A stretch of 64,000 bases of DNA from Pontixanthobacter rizhaonensis (GCF_012972675.1 NZ_JABCRE010000003.1:372001-436000); one strand, 5' to 3'; shown: positions 17,291 to 26,083, counted from the stretch's first letter. Program-made: numbers and translations. The notes: generated from the letters alone by a model not told the origin.

Positions 17291-19060
17291 TTATCCCTTT
17301 GCCTCATTCGCTGCCGCAATGGCTTTGTCGGCCTTCTCTTTTTCCGCCGCCGCTCTCAATTGCGGGTGTTTGGAATAAAGATAGCTTTGCTGCGCCAGCG
17401 TGAGGACGTTGTTGGTTACCCAGTAAAGCAGCAGACCTGCGGCAAACGGCGCCATCACAAACATCAGCATCCACGGCATGATGTTGAAGATCTGCTGCTG
17501 GATCGGGTCCATCGCTGTCGGGTTCATTTTGAATGTCATCCACATGGTGACACCCAGCAAAATCGCTAATGGGCCGATGGCCAGCAAGCTGGGTACATCG
17601 AATGGCAACAGGCCGAACAGGTTCAGAATATGCGCCGGATCGGGCGCAGACAAATCTTTGAGCCACAGGACAAACGGCTGATGGCGCATTTCAATCGACA
17701 GCAGCAGCGTTTTATACAGCGCGAAGAAGATCGGGATCTGGATCAGGATCGGCAGACAACCCGCAAGCGGATTGACCTTCTCCTCCTTATACAGCGCCAT
17801 AATCTTCTGCTGCTGTTCCTGCTTATTGTCTTTGTAGCGTTCCTGGATCGCCTTCATCTTCGGCTGGATCGCTTTCATCGCGGCCATGCTGGCAAACTGC
17901 TTTTGCGCAATCGGGAACAGCGCCCCGCGAATGATCACAGTCAGCAGGATAATCGCGACACCGAAGTTACCGACGAGGCCGAACAGATGAGTCAGCAGCC
18001 ACCAGATCGGCCATGCGATAATCTCGAACCAGCCCCAGTCGATGGACTTACCGAATTTATCGACACCGGCATCTTCATATTCGCTCAGGACATTGCTTTC
18101 CTTAGCGCCCGCAAACAGCCGTGTGGTTTTGGATACTTGCTTACCCGCTGCGACGGTGACGGGTTGATAAATCAAGTCAGCGCGGAACAGGCCATTGCCC
18201 AGAGAACGGAAATCCGCATCCGCGTCGCTGCCATCTTCGGGGATCAGCGCGGATAACCAATAAATATCGGTAAAGCCCAGCCAATGCGCGCGGCCTTCCG
18301 TTTTTCCTTCGGCAATATCTTCCGCCAAATCATCATAATCAGGGCCGAACTGAACCGCATCCCCAAAATTGCCGATTGGGCCGGAATGCACGTTCCATGT
18401 GTCAGAACTTGCGGTCTTGCTGGCCCGGTTAATCAGGCCGAATGGCCGTGCAATAATTGCGTTTTCAGACAGGTTGGCAATCGTCTGTTTGGCAGTGATC
18501 ATATAGTGATCATCAATCGACAGCTCGATCGTCATCACTTGGCCGTTACCATTGTCATGCCGCAGCGTAACCGGACTGCCCGGGGCGAGCGGGCCGCCTT
18601 CGGATTCCCAAACAACGTTTTGGGCAATCCGTTCTTCATTCACGATAAAGCCAAACTCAGCAAAATGCTGTGCGGGCGTGCCATTGGGCGAAAGGATACG
18701 CACCGGGCCGCTATCTTTCTTAACCGTCTGGCGGTGTGTCTTCAGCGTAATGTCATCGATCCGCGCGCCCACCGGATTGATCGAACCGGTAACTTCGGGC
18801 GAATCGATCTGCACGCGTTCTGCCGAAACCAGTTCTGTTTCCAGATCGGCTTCCTCTTGGGCAATATCCGCTGGGTCGGTCAGCCCGCCTTCGCGGGTTC
18901 CGGATGTAGCTGCGGCATCCACTGCATCAGCTTGAGCCACCACTTCTGCTTGTGCTTCCACGGCGGGTTGCGGGTAAAAATACCGCATACCGGCGTCCCA
19001 ACCGAGCAGCATAAGGCCGCAAAGCACCACTGCGAGCAGAAGATTACGCGTATTGTCCAA
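17291..19060 (-). CDS. yidC: YidC membrane protein insertase
   Basis: This Oxa1/YidC insertase (589 residues) folds membrane proteins with or after SecYEG. The first helix is at residues 5-22 (NLLLAVVLCGLMLLGWD), a large periplasmic beta-sandwich domain spans about 60-350, and five C-terminal helices follow. These carry the conserved core WGWFEIIAWPIWWLL, the basic cytoplasmic hairpin QKQFASMAAMKAIQPKM, and NPLAGCLPILIQIPIFFALY. The periplasmic linker (35-75) is rich in Ala and acids. The gene sits between yidD and engB, the classic order. Confidence 0.97.
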   Translation of the reverse strand: MDNTRNLLLAVVLCGLMLLGWDAGMRYFYPQPAVEAQAEVVAQADAVDAAATSGTREGGLTDPADIAQEEADLETELVSAERVQIDSPEVTGSINPVGARIDDITLKTHRQTVKKDSGPVRILSPNGTPAQHFAEFGFIVNEERIAQNVVWESEGGPLAPGSPVTLRHDNGNGQVMTIELSIDDHYMITAKQTIANLSENAIIARPFGLINRASKTASSDTWNVHSGPIGNFGDAVQFGPDYDDLAEDIAEGKTEGRAHWLGFTDIYWLSALIPEDGSDADADFRSLGNGLFRADLIYQPVTVAAGKQVSKTTRLFAGAKESNVLSEYEDAGVDKFGKSIDWGWFEIIAWPIWWLLTHLFGLVGNFGVAIILLTVIIRGALFPIAQKQFASMAAMKAIQPKMKAIQERYKDNKQEQQQKIMALYKEEKVNPLAGCLPILIQIPIFFALYKTLLLSIEMRHQPFVLWLKDLSAPDPAHILNLFGLLPFDVPSLLAIGPLAILLGVTMWMTFKMNPTAMDPIQQQIFNIMPWMLMFVMAPFAAGLLLYWVTNNVLTLAQQSYLYSKHPQLRAAAEKEKADKAIAAANEAKG

Positions 19061-19122
19061 GATCGAATTCCGTTATGTCTATCTGTCTAATCAGAGCTAT
19101 CATGTCATGGGGATCACACGAT

Positions 19123-19332
19123 TTATGGTACTGGATCATGCCCGTGTCCGCCCCAAGGATGGCAGCGCAATATACGCTTAAGCGCCAACCATCCACCCTT
19201 GATTGCACCATATTTGCCCAGCGCCTCTATCGCGTACTCGCTGCATGACGGCATATAGCGGCACGTCGGCGGCAAAAGCCGCGATGGGCCAAGCTGCCAC
19301 AGCCGTGCAATCCAGATGAAAATCGTTTTCAC
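19123..19332 (-). CDS. yidD: YidD membrane protein insertion efficiency factor
   Basis: The 69-residue protein has a membrane-associating N-terminal helix and the invariant cysteine motif [19 protein letters not shown] (residues 24-42), ending in [12 protein letters not shown]. YidD assists YidC-dependent insertion. It lies between rnpA and yidC with 62 bases to yidC, as in most bacteria. Confidence 0.95.
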   Translation of the reverse strand: MKTIFIWIARLWQLGPSRLLPPTCRYMPSCSEYAIEALGKYGAIKGGWLALKRILRCHPWGGHGHDPVP

Positions 19333-19400
19333 AAATCGTCAAATAGGGATGATCAGGTGATTTACGAGAGCAACACAGCTGAGCGGTTTACGCAGGTGCA

Positions 19401-19793
19401 TCACTTACGCCCCTTACCGCCGGGCCGGCGCGGTCGGCGCGGTGGATCGCCTTTACCCTCGCGTGCGCTTTTCAGGGCGTAACCCAGTTCTTTGCGCATC
19501 GTCGCGAAATCACGGGTCAGCGCTGCATCGCGGCCAATCAGGATGTGATCGTGATCGGGTAGGCCTTCAGCCGGTAACGCTTCCCAAAGAAGTTCGCGGA
19601 AACGGCGTTTGATACGGTTGCGCACCACCGCATTGCCGATCCGTTTGGTTACTGTGATACCGAATCGTGTGCCTTGGCCGTAGTTCGGGTTAGCCAGCAA
19701 AACGAAAGCGGGCCGCGCAACGCGCAGCCCGTGATTGGCAGCCAAAAAATCTTTACGCTGCCGGATAACCGCCGGTTTGGGCGGTGTGTCCAT
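19401..19793 (-). CDS. rnpA: RnpA, ribonuclease P protein component
   Basis: A basic 130-residue protein supports the RNase P RNA in maturing tRNA 5' ends. The family signature RNRIKRRFRELLWEALP lies near residues 55-72, preceded by GTRFGITVTKRIGNAVV. The C-terminal tail is strongly basic (RRPRRPGGKGRK). It starts 8 bases after the rpmH stop, the usual tight pairing. Confidence 0.95.
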   Translation of the reverse strand: MDTPPKPAVIRQRKDFLAANHGLRVARPAFVLLANPNYGQGTRFGITVTKRIGNAVVRNRIKRRFRELLWEALPAEGLPDHDHILIGRDAALTRDFATMRKELGYALKSAREGKGDPPRRPRRPGGKGRK

Positions 19794-19801
19794 CGTATGG
19801 A

Positions 19802-19936
19802 TTAAGCTGAGAGCTTCTTACGGCCACGAGCGCGGCGAGCGCGCAGAACCTTGCGGCCACCGACTGTAGCTTTACGCGCGAAGAAGCCGTGACGACGGGC
19901 GCGAACCAAGTTGCTGGGCTGAAAAGTACGCTTCAT
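19802..19936 (-). CDS. rpmH: 50S ribosomal protein L34
   Basis: The leftward 45-codon frame encodes [19 protein letters not shown] and continues with [18 protein letters not shown]-type residues to KKLSA, a typical L34 of 44 residues. It is the first gene of rpmH-rnpA-yidD-yidC-engB. An upstream transcription terminator of the preceding gene ends about 20 bases before it, so an rpmH promoter must overlap or follow that terminator. Confidence 0.97.
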   Translation of the reverse strand: MKRTFQPSNLVRARRHGFFARKATVGGRKVLRARRARGRKKLSA

Positions 19937-19954
19937 GAGAACACCTAAAATATC

Positions 19955-19986
19955 AAATAAAAAGGGCCGCCCAATCGGGGACGACC
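19955..19986 (-). terminator. Leftward terminator between the ClpP-like gene and rpmH
   Basis: Read on the minus strand, GGTCGTCC pairs with GGGCGGCC (two G-U pairs), and a CTTTTTATTT tract follows. It lies just beyond the stop of the gene at 20004 and isolates it from rpmH. Confidence 0.6.
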
Positions 19987-20003
19987 TCCGTATGCAGTGC
20001 CCG

Positions 20004-20801
20004 CTACGGCAGAGCGCGGTCTAAGTCAAGATAAGCCAGCATGGGTGCGGCCTGAATTTTCGGCTGCGCAATCTGGACAAAACCTTCTTGCGATTGGTTC
20101 GTCTCGGCACCAATCCAGCTTCGCATATCCTGCGCTGTCAGCCATTTTGCATCCGTAAATGCAACAGAGTTGGTCATATCATAGAATGCCCGCGCTTCAC
20201 CTGCATCCATCCCCATATCTTGGTAATAGTCGAGGTAGATGCTGTTTTCCGGTGCGTTCATCGCAAAGTCTTGCGGCTGACGGCCATATTCATCGCGCCA
20301 CGAATGGACCGCAAATTCCGCGCCATCATCGATTCGCCGGGTTTCGCCGGCGAGGAACAATTCCACCGCGCCGGACCGTACTGATCCGCCGGCGGGAACG
20401 TGCGTTTCCAGACCAGCCTCGCGGATCATACGCCCGACTTTGAGGTTGGCGCGGTCATCATCGGTGCCCGGTGCATCAATCAACCGGAGCGTTTGGAGCT
20501 GCGGGTAATCCCGTACCATCGCTGCAAACTGGCTGGGTGATGTGCGATCGGTAACACCCACCATTTCGGCAGTGCGGTCATCGACGATCCGGAACGGGCC
20601 GTACGCCTCAACCGCGGTGCTGGGTTTTGCCGGGCGGGCATGAACGAAACGATCTGCGCCGTCTTCGATACGCACCCAGCGCTGCGCCTGCTCATCCCAT
20701 TCTTCAACATATGTCTCGACCGACAGGACCTGAGCCGAGGCGGGGACAGCGAAGAATGTCGCAAGAGCAATAAAGAGGGCCACAAGAGTGCGCATACCCA
20801 T
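20004..20801 (-). CDS. Secreted ClpP-fold-like protein (COG3904-like)
   Basis: The 265-residue product has a clear Sec signal peptide ([18 protein letters not shown]). The middle part resembles secreted proteins of the ClpP/crotonase fold: [11 protein letters not shown], then [32 protein letters not shown], then [11 protein letters not shown]. The serine in RSGAV (about residue 143) and the histidine in AVHSW (about 166) sit where such proteases have their nucleophile and base. This is a pattern-based inference, and the usual ASAC motif is altered. ATG 20801 has AGGCG eight bases upstream. An alternative ATG lies two codons later. Confidence 0.6.
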   Translation of the reverse strand: MGMRTLVALFIALATFFAVPASAQVLSVETYVEEWDEQAQRWVRIEDGADRFVHARPAKPSTAVEAYGPFRIVDDRTAEMVGVTDRTSPSQFAAMVRDYPQLQTLRLIDAPGTDDDRANLKVGRMIREAGLETHVPAGGSVRSGAVELFLAGETRRIDDGAEFAVHSWRDEYGRQPQDFAMNAPENSIYLDYYQDMGMDAGEARAFYDMTNSVAFTDAKWLTAQDMRSWIGAETNQSQEGFVQIAQPKIQAAPMLAYLDLDRALP

Positions 20802-20959
20802 TCTATGACGCCTGTGGTGTTGCACAAACCCCAAGCGATACAGTTTCTTGGCCGTTAACTTTCTTTTTCGTACTGTGCCGTTTTGGTACGTTTGACGGGT
20901 CGACAGCTAACAATTTTACGGTCAGAACAGTTAGCGGTGAGGACCAGTCAATTTGTGGG

Positions 20960-22477
20960 GTGGTGCGCGTGGTCGCATTGGTCAGGACGGTCGCTTATCT
21001 AGGTCTCGAAGCGCGTGCGATCGAGGTGCAATGTCAGATTGCACCGGGAATGCCGCGCTTCGCCATTGTCGGGTTGCCGGATAAAGCAGTGGGCGAAAGC
21101 CGCGAGCGCGTGCAATCTGCCCTGTCAGCGATGGGGCTGTCGCTACCGCCCAAACGGATCACGATTAACCTGTCGCCAGCCGACTTACCCAAAGAAGGAT
21201 CACACTATGACCTGCCCATTGCCCTCGCCTTGCTGGGGGCGATGGGCGTCACCGATGCGGAGCAATTATGGGATTGGGTGGCAGTGGGCGAACTGGCGCT
21301 GGATGGCCGCATAGTGGCATCGCCGGGAGTGCTGCTGGCCGCGCTCCATGCCAGCCAAGAAAATGTCGGCCTGATCTGCCCCGCAGCCCAAGGGGCGGAG
21401 GCGCGCTGGGCCAGCGGTATTCCCATCTGCGCCGCGCCCAATCTGGTCAGCTTGCTCAACCATTTGAAAGGCACACAGCGACTGCCCGACCCGGAACCCG
21501 GAACGATCGAGCCGAGAACCCCCGGGCCGGATTTGAAGCGCGTGAAAGGCCAAGAAACCGCCAAACGCGCGCTGGAAATTGCGGCGGCTGGCGGTCATAA
21601 TCTGCTGATGAATGGCCCGCCTGGTGCTGGCAAAAGCCTGTTGGCATCATGCTTACCCGATATTCTACCGGAATTATCACCGAGCGAAGCGCTCGAAGTC
21701 TCGATGGTCCAGTCTGTGTCCGGCCTGATCGAAGGCGGCGCGATCAGCCGCACCCGCCCATTTCGCGCGCCGCATCATTCCGCCAGCATGGCTGCGCTGA
21801 CCGGTGGCGGATTGAAAGTGAAGCCGGGCGAGGTCAGTCTGGCACATCTGGGCGTCTTGTTTCTGGATGAACTGCCCGAATTCCAGCGCGCGGTGCTCGA
21901 TTCTCTGCGCCAACCACTGGAAACCGGCAAAGTCGATGTGGCGCGGGCGAACGCCCATGTGACCTATCCAGCCCGTGTCCAGTTAATTGCCGCAATGAAC
22001 CCTTGCCGATGCGGACATTTGGGCGATCCCGCGCTTGCCTGCTCGCGCGCGCCCAAATGTGCCGCCGACTATCAAAGCAAGGTAAGCGGGCCGATGCTCG
22101 ACCGGATTGACCTGCATGTTGATGTCGACCCGGTGAGCGCAGCAGACCTGGCCTTGCCGCCTCCTGCTGAAGGCAGCGCAGAAGTGGCAGAGCGTGTCGC
22201 TGCAGCCCGGAAAATTCAAAGCGCACGGTCTAACGAAAGCGGGGCACGCACCAATGCAGAATTGGAAGGGGACGCGCTCGATTTGTTTGCCAGCCCGGAT
22301 GAAGACGGCCGGAAACTATTGATGCAGGCGGCGGAAACGATGCGGCTGTCAGCGCGGGCCTATACACGGATATTGCGCGTCGCGCGGACCATCGCCGATC
22401 TTGACGGATCAAGCGGCATTCACCGCATCCATATTGCCGAGGCGCTGAGCTACCGGAGGCAACCACCGCGCGCTTAA
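20960..22477 (+). CDS. YifB/ComM-family Mg-chelatase-like AAA+ ATPase
   Basis: The 505-residue protein has a Lon-protease-like N-terminal domain (residues 1-170, FAIVGLPDKAVGESRERVQSA). It is followed by a magnesium-chelatase-type AAA+ module with Walker A NGPPGAGKSLLA near 215 and Walker B GVLFLDELPEF near 298. A cysteine-containing AMNPCRCGH loop and a C-terminal helical domain come next. Related ComM is a DNA helicase that assists branch migration in natural transformation; the exact role here is inferred. The GTG at 20960 is one of several closely spaced GTG candidates, so the N-terminus may shift by a few residues. Confidence 0.88.
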   Translation: MVRVVALVRTVAYLGLEARAIEVQCQIAPGMPRFAIVGLPDKAVGESRERVQSALSAMGLSLPPKRITINLSPADLPKEGSHYDLPIALALLGAMGVTDAEQLWDWVAVGELALDGRIVASPGVLLAALHASQENVGLICPAAQGAEARWASGIPICAAPNLVSLLNHLKGTQRLPDPEPGTIEPRTPGPDLKRVKGQETAKRALEIAAAGGHNLLMNGPPGAGKSLLASCLPDILPELSPSEALEVSMVQSVSGLIEGGAISRTRPFRAPHHSASMAALTGGGLKVKPGEVSLAHLGVLFLDELPEFQRAVLDSLRQPLETGKVDVARANAHVTYPARVQLIAAMNPCRCGHLGDPALACSRAPKCAADYQSKVSGPMLDRIDLHVDVDPVSAADLALPPPAEGSAEVAERVAAARKIQSARSNESGARTNAELEGDALDLFASPDEDGRKLLMQAAETMRLSARAYTRILRVARTIADLDGSSGIHRIHIAEALSYRRQPPRA

Positions 22478-22543
22478 AACCCGTCATTTGATTATTGCAA
22501 CGGTGGTTGATTTTTATTCAAGGCTTGCTTAGGCAACACAACT

Positions 22544-22720
22544 ATGAGTGAGGACAAAAACAAAAATTTTAAGCGGGATGAGGACGATATAAAACCCAGC
22601 CCCATTAAACTGATAGAACAGTCACTGAAAGACTGCTTATCTCAAGCTGACGAATTGGAACTGCACCGTGTCAGCGCCAAAATTAGCGAAGCTATAGATG
22701 CTCTCCGCGTTGATAAATGA
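22544..22720 (+). CDS. Small hypothetical charged protein (58 aa)
   Basis: The ATG frame encodes MSEDKNKNFKRDEDD, then a predicted amphipathic helix (KLIEQSLKDCLSQADELE), and ends in ISEAIDALRVDK. The charged N-terminus and heptad-like helix look like a real small protein. No family is recognised. It lies 66 bases after comM and about 100 bases before the winged-helix gene, on the same strand. Its codon use is more AT-rich than its neighbours. Confidence 0.55.
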   Translation: MSEDKNKNFKRDEDDIKPSPIKLIEQSLKDCLSQADELELHRVSAKISEAIDALRVDK

Positions 22721-22827
22721 TATTTCTGCTGTAGATTAGTTTTTTTGCACTGGCATTGATCACGCCTTATTGCTATCTGCGACACCGGTGTCATTTTAGG
22801 GTGGTGGGATTGACTAGCAACGAAAAT

Positions 22828-23283
22828 ATGATCGCCTCTGTGAGGTCGCTTGCCCGGCAAATCGCCGATCTCACAAACCGTCTCGGCCAATCAGGCGAGA
22901 AGGTAGATAAACGCGATTTCAGCAAGCGCAGCGAGCGGGTGATCCACGAGCGTGATCAGAAATTGATCGCCACTATTGCAGAGCGCGAATACAAAAACCG
23001 GCAGCAACGCAGGGCGGAATTCGGCTGCCAGATATTTGGCGAACCTGCCTGGGATATGCTGCTGGATATGGTTGTCCACTATGCCTGCCAGCGGCGGGTC
23101 AGCGTTTCCAACGCATGCCTTGCATCGGGTGCCCCCGCTACCACGGCCTTGCGGTGGATCAACTATCTGGAAGAAGAGGGTCTGGTTACGCGGATCCAAT
23201 GCGAGACCGACAAACGTATTGCTTTTCTCGAGCTGTCCGACGCCGGATGGCAGAAAATGGCGCGGTATCTCTCAAGCCTGTAG
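22828..23283 (+). CDS. MarR-like winged-helix regulator
   Basis: The product has 151 residues from ATG 22828. An N-terminal helix rich in charge (residues 15-50) precedes a winged-helix domain: WDMLLDMVVHYACQRRVSVS, then the recognition region ASGAPATTALRWINYLEEEGLV, then the wing DKRIAFLELSDAGWQKM. This matches the MarR-type replication/winged-helix proteins of sphingomonads. A TTG at 22810 has the better ribosome binding site (AGGGTGG) and would add six residues. A Popeye-like cNMP-binding gene follows 110 bases downstream. Confidence 0.75.
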   Translation: MIASVRSLARQIADLTNRLGQSGEKVDKRDFSKRSERVIHERDQKLIATIAEREYKNRQQRRAEFGCQIFGEPAWDMLLDMVVHYACQRRVSVSNACLASGAPATTALRWINYLEEEGLVTRIQCETDKRIAFLELSDAGWQKMARYLSSL

Positions 23284-23394
23284 AACCGCAGAACCGAATT
23301 TGATGCGCAGAATAGCTGGGCCCCTATTGCCGCCGGGCCGATTTGTGCACATGAACATAGTTGAGAAGCTGCACCAAATGGCGGGAATTGCATT

Positions 23395-24108
23395 TTGTCG
23401 ACTATCCTCGATGTATCCTTACTGATTCATTTGGGCGCGGCATTATATATTGCCGCCTTTCTGGTTCGTGATGAATTGTGGCTGCGTGTGCTGGTCCTCG
23501 CCGGGTCAGGCTTCTACATTCTGTACTATTTCCTGTTCCCCGCCGAACCATTGTGGGACGCGATCATCACCAGCCTTATTCTGGTGCTCGCCAATCTGAT
23601 CGTACTGGCCCAAATCATTTTGGAGCGGACAACCCTTCGCTTGAGTGGAGAGGAAAAACAGCTGTTTGATGCGTTTGAAACGCTGGCGCCGGGGCAGTTC
23701 CGCCACGTAGCCAAATTGGCGCAGTGGAAGACCGCGACAGATCCGGACGGGACTGTCATGACCCGCGAAGCGGAACCTTCGCGGGCGCTGTTTTACGTAT
23801 TTAAAGGCGTAATATCGGTCGATAAATCGGGGCGGCAGTTCCGCTTGCCCGAAGGCAATTTTGTGGGTGAAATTGCCTATGTTCTGGGCCGGGACACAAC
23901 GGCCACAACAGTCGCCCCGGAAGGCGTGCGCTATGTCGAATGGTCGGCTGACGCCCTGCGCAAGCTCAGCAAAAAGAAACCCAATCTGGGCAATGCAATC
24001 ACCGCGCTGTTGACGCGCGATCTGGCTAAGAAATTGAGCACCAGCTATCGGCCAAATTCGGCCATGCCGGCCAATAGCGAAACGGAAAAATTGCTGGCCG
24101 ACGCATAG
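23395..24108 (+). CDS. Popeye-like membrane protein with cyclic-nucleotide-binding fold
   Basis: The 237-residue protein has three N-terminal membrane helices (about residues 6-23, 30-50 and 57-78) and a cytoplasmic beta-roll domain. That domain includes FYVFKGVISVDKSG and LPEGNFVGEIAYVLGRDTTATTVAPEGVRYVEW, similar to the phosphate-binding cassette region of cNMP-binding proteins. The helix-helix-helix-cNMP order is that of Popeye-domain proteins. The arginine normally contacting the cyclic phosphate appears altered (GRDTTATT), so ligand binding is uncertain. The start is a TTG with GGGA upstream. Confidence 0.7.
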   Translation: MSTILDVSLLIHLGAALYIAAFLVRDELWLRVLVLAGSGFYILYYFLFPAEPLWDAIITSLILVLANLIVLAQIILERTTLRLSGEEKQLFDAFETLAPGQFRHVAKLAQWKTATDPDGTVMTREAEPSRALFYVFKGVISVDKSGRQFRLPEGNFVGEIAYVLGRDTTATTVAPEGVRYVEWSADALRKLSKKKPNLGNAITALLTRDLAKKLSTSYRPNSAMPANSETEKLLADA

Positions 24109-24112
24109 GCCT

Positions 24113-24124
24113 GCCCGCGCGGGC
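24113..24124. repeat. GC-rich palindrome between convergent genes
   Basis: GCCCGCGCGGGC is a perfect palindrome 4 bases after the Popeye-like gene and before the end of the convergent HxlR gene. It may stop transcription from either side, but no T run follows it. Confidence 0.3.
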
Positions 24125-24146
24125 TGGTACCGCCCCGCCCGTTCAA

Positions 24147-24701
24147 TCAGCCATTGACGGCGCGTGCAGATGTTCCCGCCAGATGCGCGACATTGCCATT
24201 CTTGCCAAATTTTCCCGGAACGGCAGTGGTGCCGTCTGCCCGGACACCTAGATTTTCAGGCTCCGTCAGTCGCAAATCCTCAGGCCCCAAAATACGGCCA
24301 TCATGTGACAAGATGGATACCGGGCCGATGGGCAACCGATCTACTTCATCAACAAGTACCGGGTTTTCGGTAATCTCTACGCCGTATTTCTGACCCCATT
24401 GGCGCAGCGCCAGCATGGCAGGCAATAAATCGAAGCCCTTTTCTGTCAGACGGTATTCGATCCGGCGTTTATCATCGGCGCAAGGCTCCCGATTGAGAAT
24501 GCCATGCGCCACCAGATTGGCCAGCCGGTTCGACAAGATATTACGAGCGATACCGAGCTCTGTCAGGAATTCTTCAAAATGGTGCAGCCCGTTAAAGCTT
24601 GCGCGCAGGATCATGAATGACCAGCGTTCGCCCATTACTTCCAATGCGCCCGGTAGACCGCAATCGGTCAATTCGTTCAGCGGCTCTCTTAGATCGCCCA
24701 T
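24147..24701 (-). CDS. HxlR-family transcriptional regulator
   Basis: The 184-residue protein has a winged-helix HxlR domain in residues 10-105: CGLPGALEVMGERWSFMILRASFNG, FEEFLTELGIARNILSNRL and a wing with RIEYRLTEKGFDL. The cysteine at residue 14 is in the position of redox-sensing cysteines in some HxlR proteins. The C-terminal 80 residues are an extension of unknown role. It diverges from a secreted CC_3452-type gene, and a 16-bp palindrome lies between them. Confidence 0.88.
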   Translation of the reverse strand: MGDLREPLNELTDCGLPGALEVMGERWSFMILRASFNGLHHFEEFLTELGIARNILSNRLANLVAHGILNREPCADDKRRIEYRLTEKGFDLLPAMLALRQWGQKYGVEITENPVLVDEVDRLPIGPVSILSHDGRILGPEDLRLTEPENLGVRADGTTAVPGKFGKNGNVAHLAGTSARAVNG

Positions 24702-24771
24702 ATTTTTCTTTCCTTATGGGAACACTCTAACGCGCTTTGCGTATCCCTCAATATCCAAATTAAGTTTTTAG

Positions 24772-24801
24772 TTGCAACTTGCAATCTATCTAACTAGGTA
24801 G
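24772..24801. promoter_or_regulatory. Candidate HxlR operator
   Basis: CTATCTAACTAGGTAG (24786-24801) is a palindrome with arms CTAnCTA/TAGnTAG, all six arm positions matching. Just upstream lie two direct TTGCAA copies at 24772 and 24779. It sits between the divergent HxlR and CC_3452 genes, where an autoregulatory operator would be expected. Confidence 0.5.
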
Positions 24802-24878
24802 TGATTCGCAACTGGTTATCTAGATCGGCCAGTTGGAATATATTTCAACAACCAACACTCTCTCTAAAGGAAGCTGAC

Positions 24879-25235
24879 ATGACCCTCTCCCCTTCACTGT
24901 CGAATAAGCTGTTCCGCACTGTAGGCGCTGCCTCAGTTGCTCTGCTTTATAGCACTCTCACTATCGGCGCCGCTGTGACCCCCACCGCCGCCGAAGCGCG
25001 CTCAAGCGGCCCATATTACACAGTTGAGCTGGCCCAGCCGGCTAGCGAATCCCGCATGATTGTGCGCGGCACTGTATTCCGCTGCGAAGGCACCAGCTGC
25101 GTAGCCGGCAAAGGCACATCGCGCCCGGTCGTTATGTGTCAGCGTCTGGCCCGTGAAGTGGGCACCATCACGAAGTTCACCAGCAAAGGCAACGAGCTGG
25201 CGGCAGACAAGCTGGCCAAGTGTAACGGCAAGTAA
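24879..25235 (+). CDS. CC_3452-family secreted protein
   Basis: The product has 118 residues with a signal peptide (FRTVGAASVALLYSTLTIGAA ... AEA). The mature domain is about 75 residues and begins YYTVELAQPAS, with three cysteines and FRCEGTSCVAGKGTSRPVVMCQ, the hallmark of CC_3452-type proteins found in sphingomonads and caulobacters. Their function is unknown. ATG 24879 has AAAGGAAG nine bases upstream. The gene is divergent from hxlR, so it may be a target of that regulator. A strong terminator follows. Confidence 0.75.
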   Translation: MTLSPSLSNKLFRTVGAASVALLYSTLTIGAAVTPTAAEARSSGPYYTVELAQPASESRMIVRGTVFRCEGTSCVAGKGTSRPVVMCQRLAREVGTITKFTSKGNELAADKLAKCNGK

Positions 25236-25303
25236 TCCCCACCCCCTGAACTATCACGACCCTATCCTCACCCTCATCCTCTTAAATGATAGGGTTACTT
25301 CAG

Positions 25304-25335
25304 CGGCCTCCGGTATGATCCGGGGGCCGTTTTTT
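25304..25335 (+). terminator. Intrinsic terminator after CC_3452 gene
   Basis: CGGCCTCCGG pairs with CCGGGGGCCG (one G-U) around a TATGAT loop and is followed by six T. Confidence 0.85.
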
Positions 25336-25355
25336 ATCAGCCAGCATAGGCCCTG

Positions 25356-26000
25356 TCAGAGTATAAGACCGCGCGCCTTAAGGTCTGCTTCCAAGGTGGG
25401 TGCATCGGTGAACAAATGTGTTTGCCAACCAAGCCTGTCCGCGCTGGCAATATTGGCGGCGTTATCATCAATGAACAGCATATCCCTCGCCGGAAAACCA
25501 AACCGCTGCTCCGCCAATTGGAAAATCGCCGGATCAGGCTTCACCAGCTTTTCCGTACCGGACACTACCGTATCGCGCAGCAAATCCAGTTCGGGCCGTG
25601 TCGGCCGGAATTGCGCCCAAAACTCGTCCCCAAAATTGGTGATCGCAAACAGCGGCACCGCGGCTGCATCAAGCCGGTTCATCAAATCAGCAGTACCGGG
25701 GATCGGCCCTGGGATCGTCTCCAGAAAGCGATCCCGATAGGCCTCTATCAAGCTGGCATATTGAGGAAACTCAGCCTGCCGTTCGGGCACCATATCCGCA
25801 AGATCGCGGCCGGCATCGTGCTGAAAATGCCATTCCTCGGTTACAACATTGGTCAAAAACCAATCAAGCTCGTCCGCATCCTCAATCAACCGGGCAAACA
25901 GATAGCGCAGATTCCATCTGACTATCACCCGCCCGACGTCAAACACCACGGCAGCAATCTGGCCGTTTTTCTGCATATCGCTGAAACCTGCCTCAGACAT
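25356..26000 (-). CDS. HAD-superfamily hydrolase (HAD-IA type)
   Basis: The 214-residue protein has HAD motif I VVFDVGRVIVRWN (nucleophile Asp; the second Asp replaced by Gly as in the YihX/epoxide-hydrolase N-domain group). It also has motif II AITNFGDE, motif III lysine in EKLVKPDPAIF, and motif IV FIDDNAANI. A helical cap lies between motifs I and II. It is likely a small-molecule phosphatase of unknown substrate. It stands alone between two terminators. Confidence 0.87.
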   Translation of the reverse strand: MSEAGFSDMQKNGQIAAVVFDVGRVIVRWNLRYLFARLIEDADELDWFLTNVVTEEWHFQHDAGRDLADMVPERQAEFPQYASLIEAYRDRFLETIPGPIPGTADLMNRLDAAAVPLFAITNFGDEFWAQFRPTRPELDLLRDTVVSGTEKLVKPDPAIFQLAEQRFGFPARDMLFIDDNAANIASADRLGWQTHLFTDAPTLEADLKARGLIL

Positions 26001-26001
26001 A

Positions 26002-26028
26002 CAAAAAGCCCCCGCTTTCGCAGAGGCT
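26002..26028 (-). terminator. Leftward terminator after rpmJ
   Basis: On the minus strand AGCCTCTGC-GAAA-GCGGGGGCT forms a nine-pair stem (two G-U) with a GAAA tetraloop, followed by TTTTTG. It lies 56 bases past the rpmJ stop. Confidence 0.75.
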
Positions 26029-26083
26029 CCTGTAATTAATGATGTGATCTATGCCGCCGCGAGACCATCGCGGCGTAGGCATA

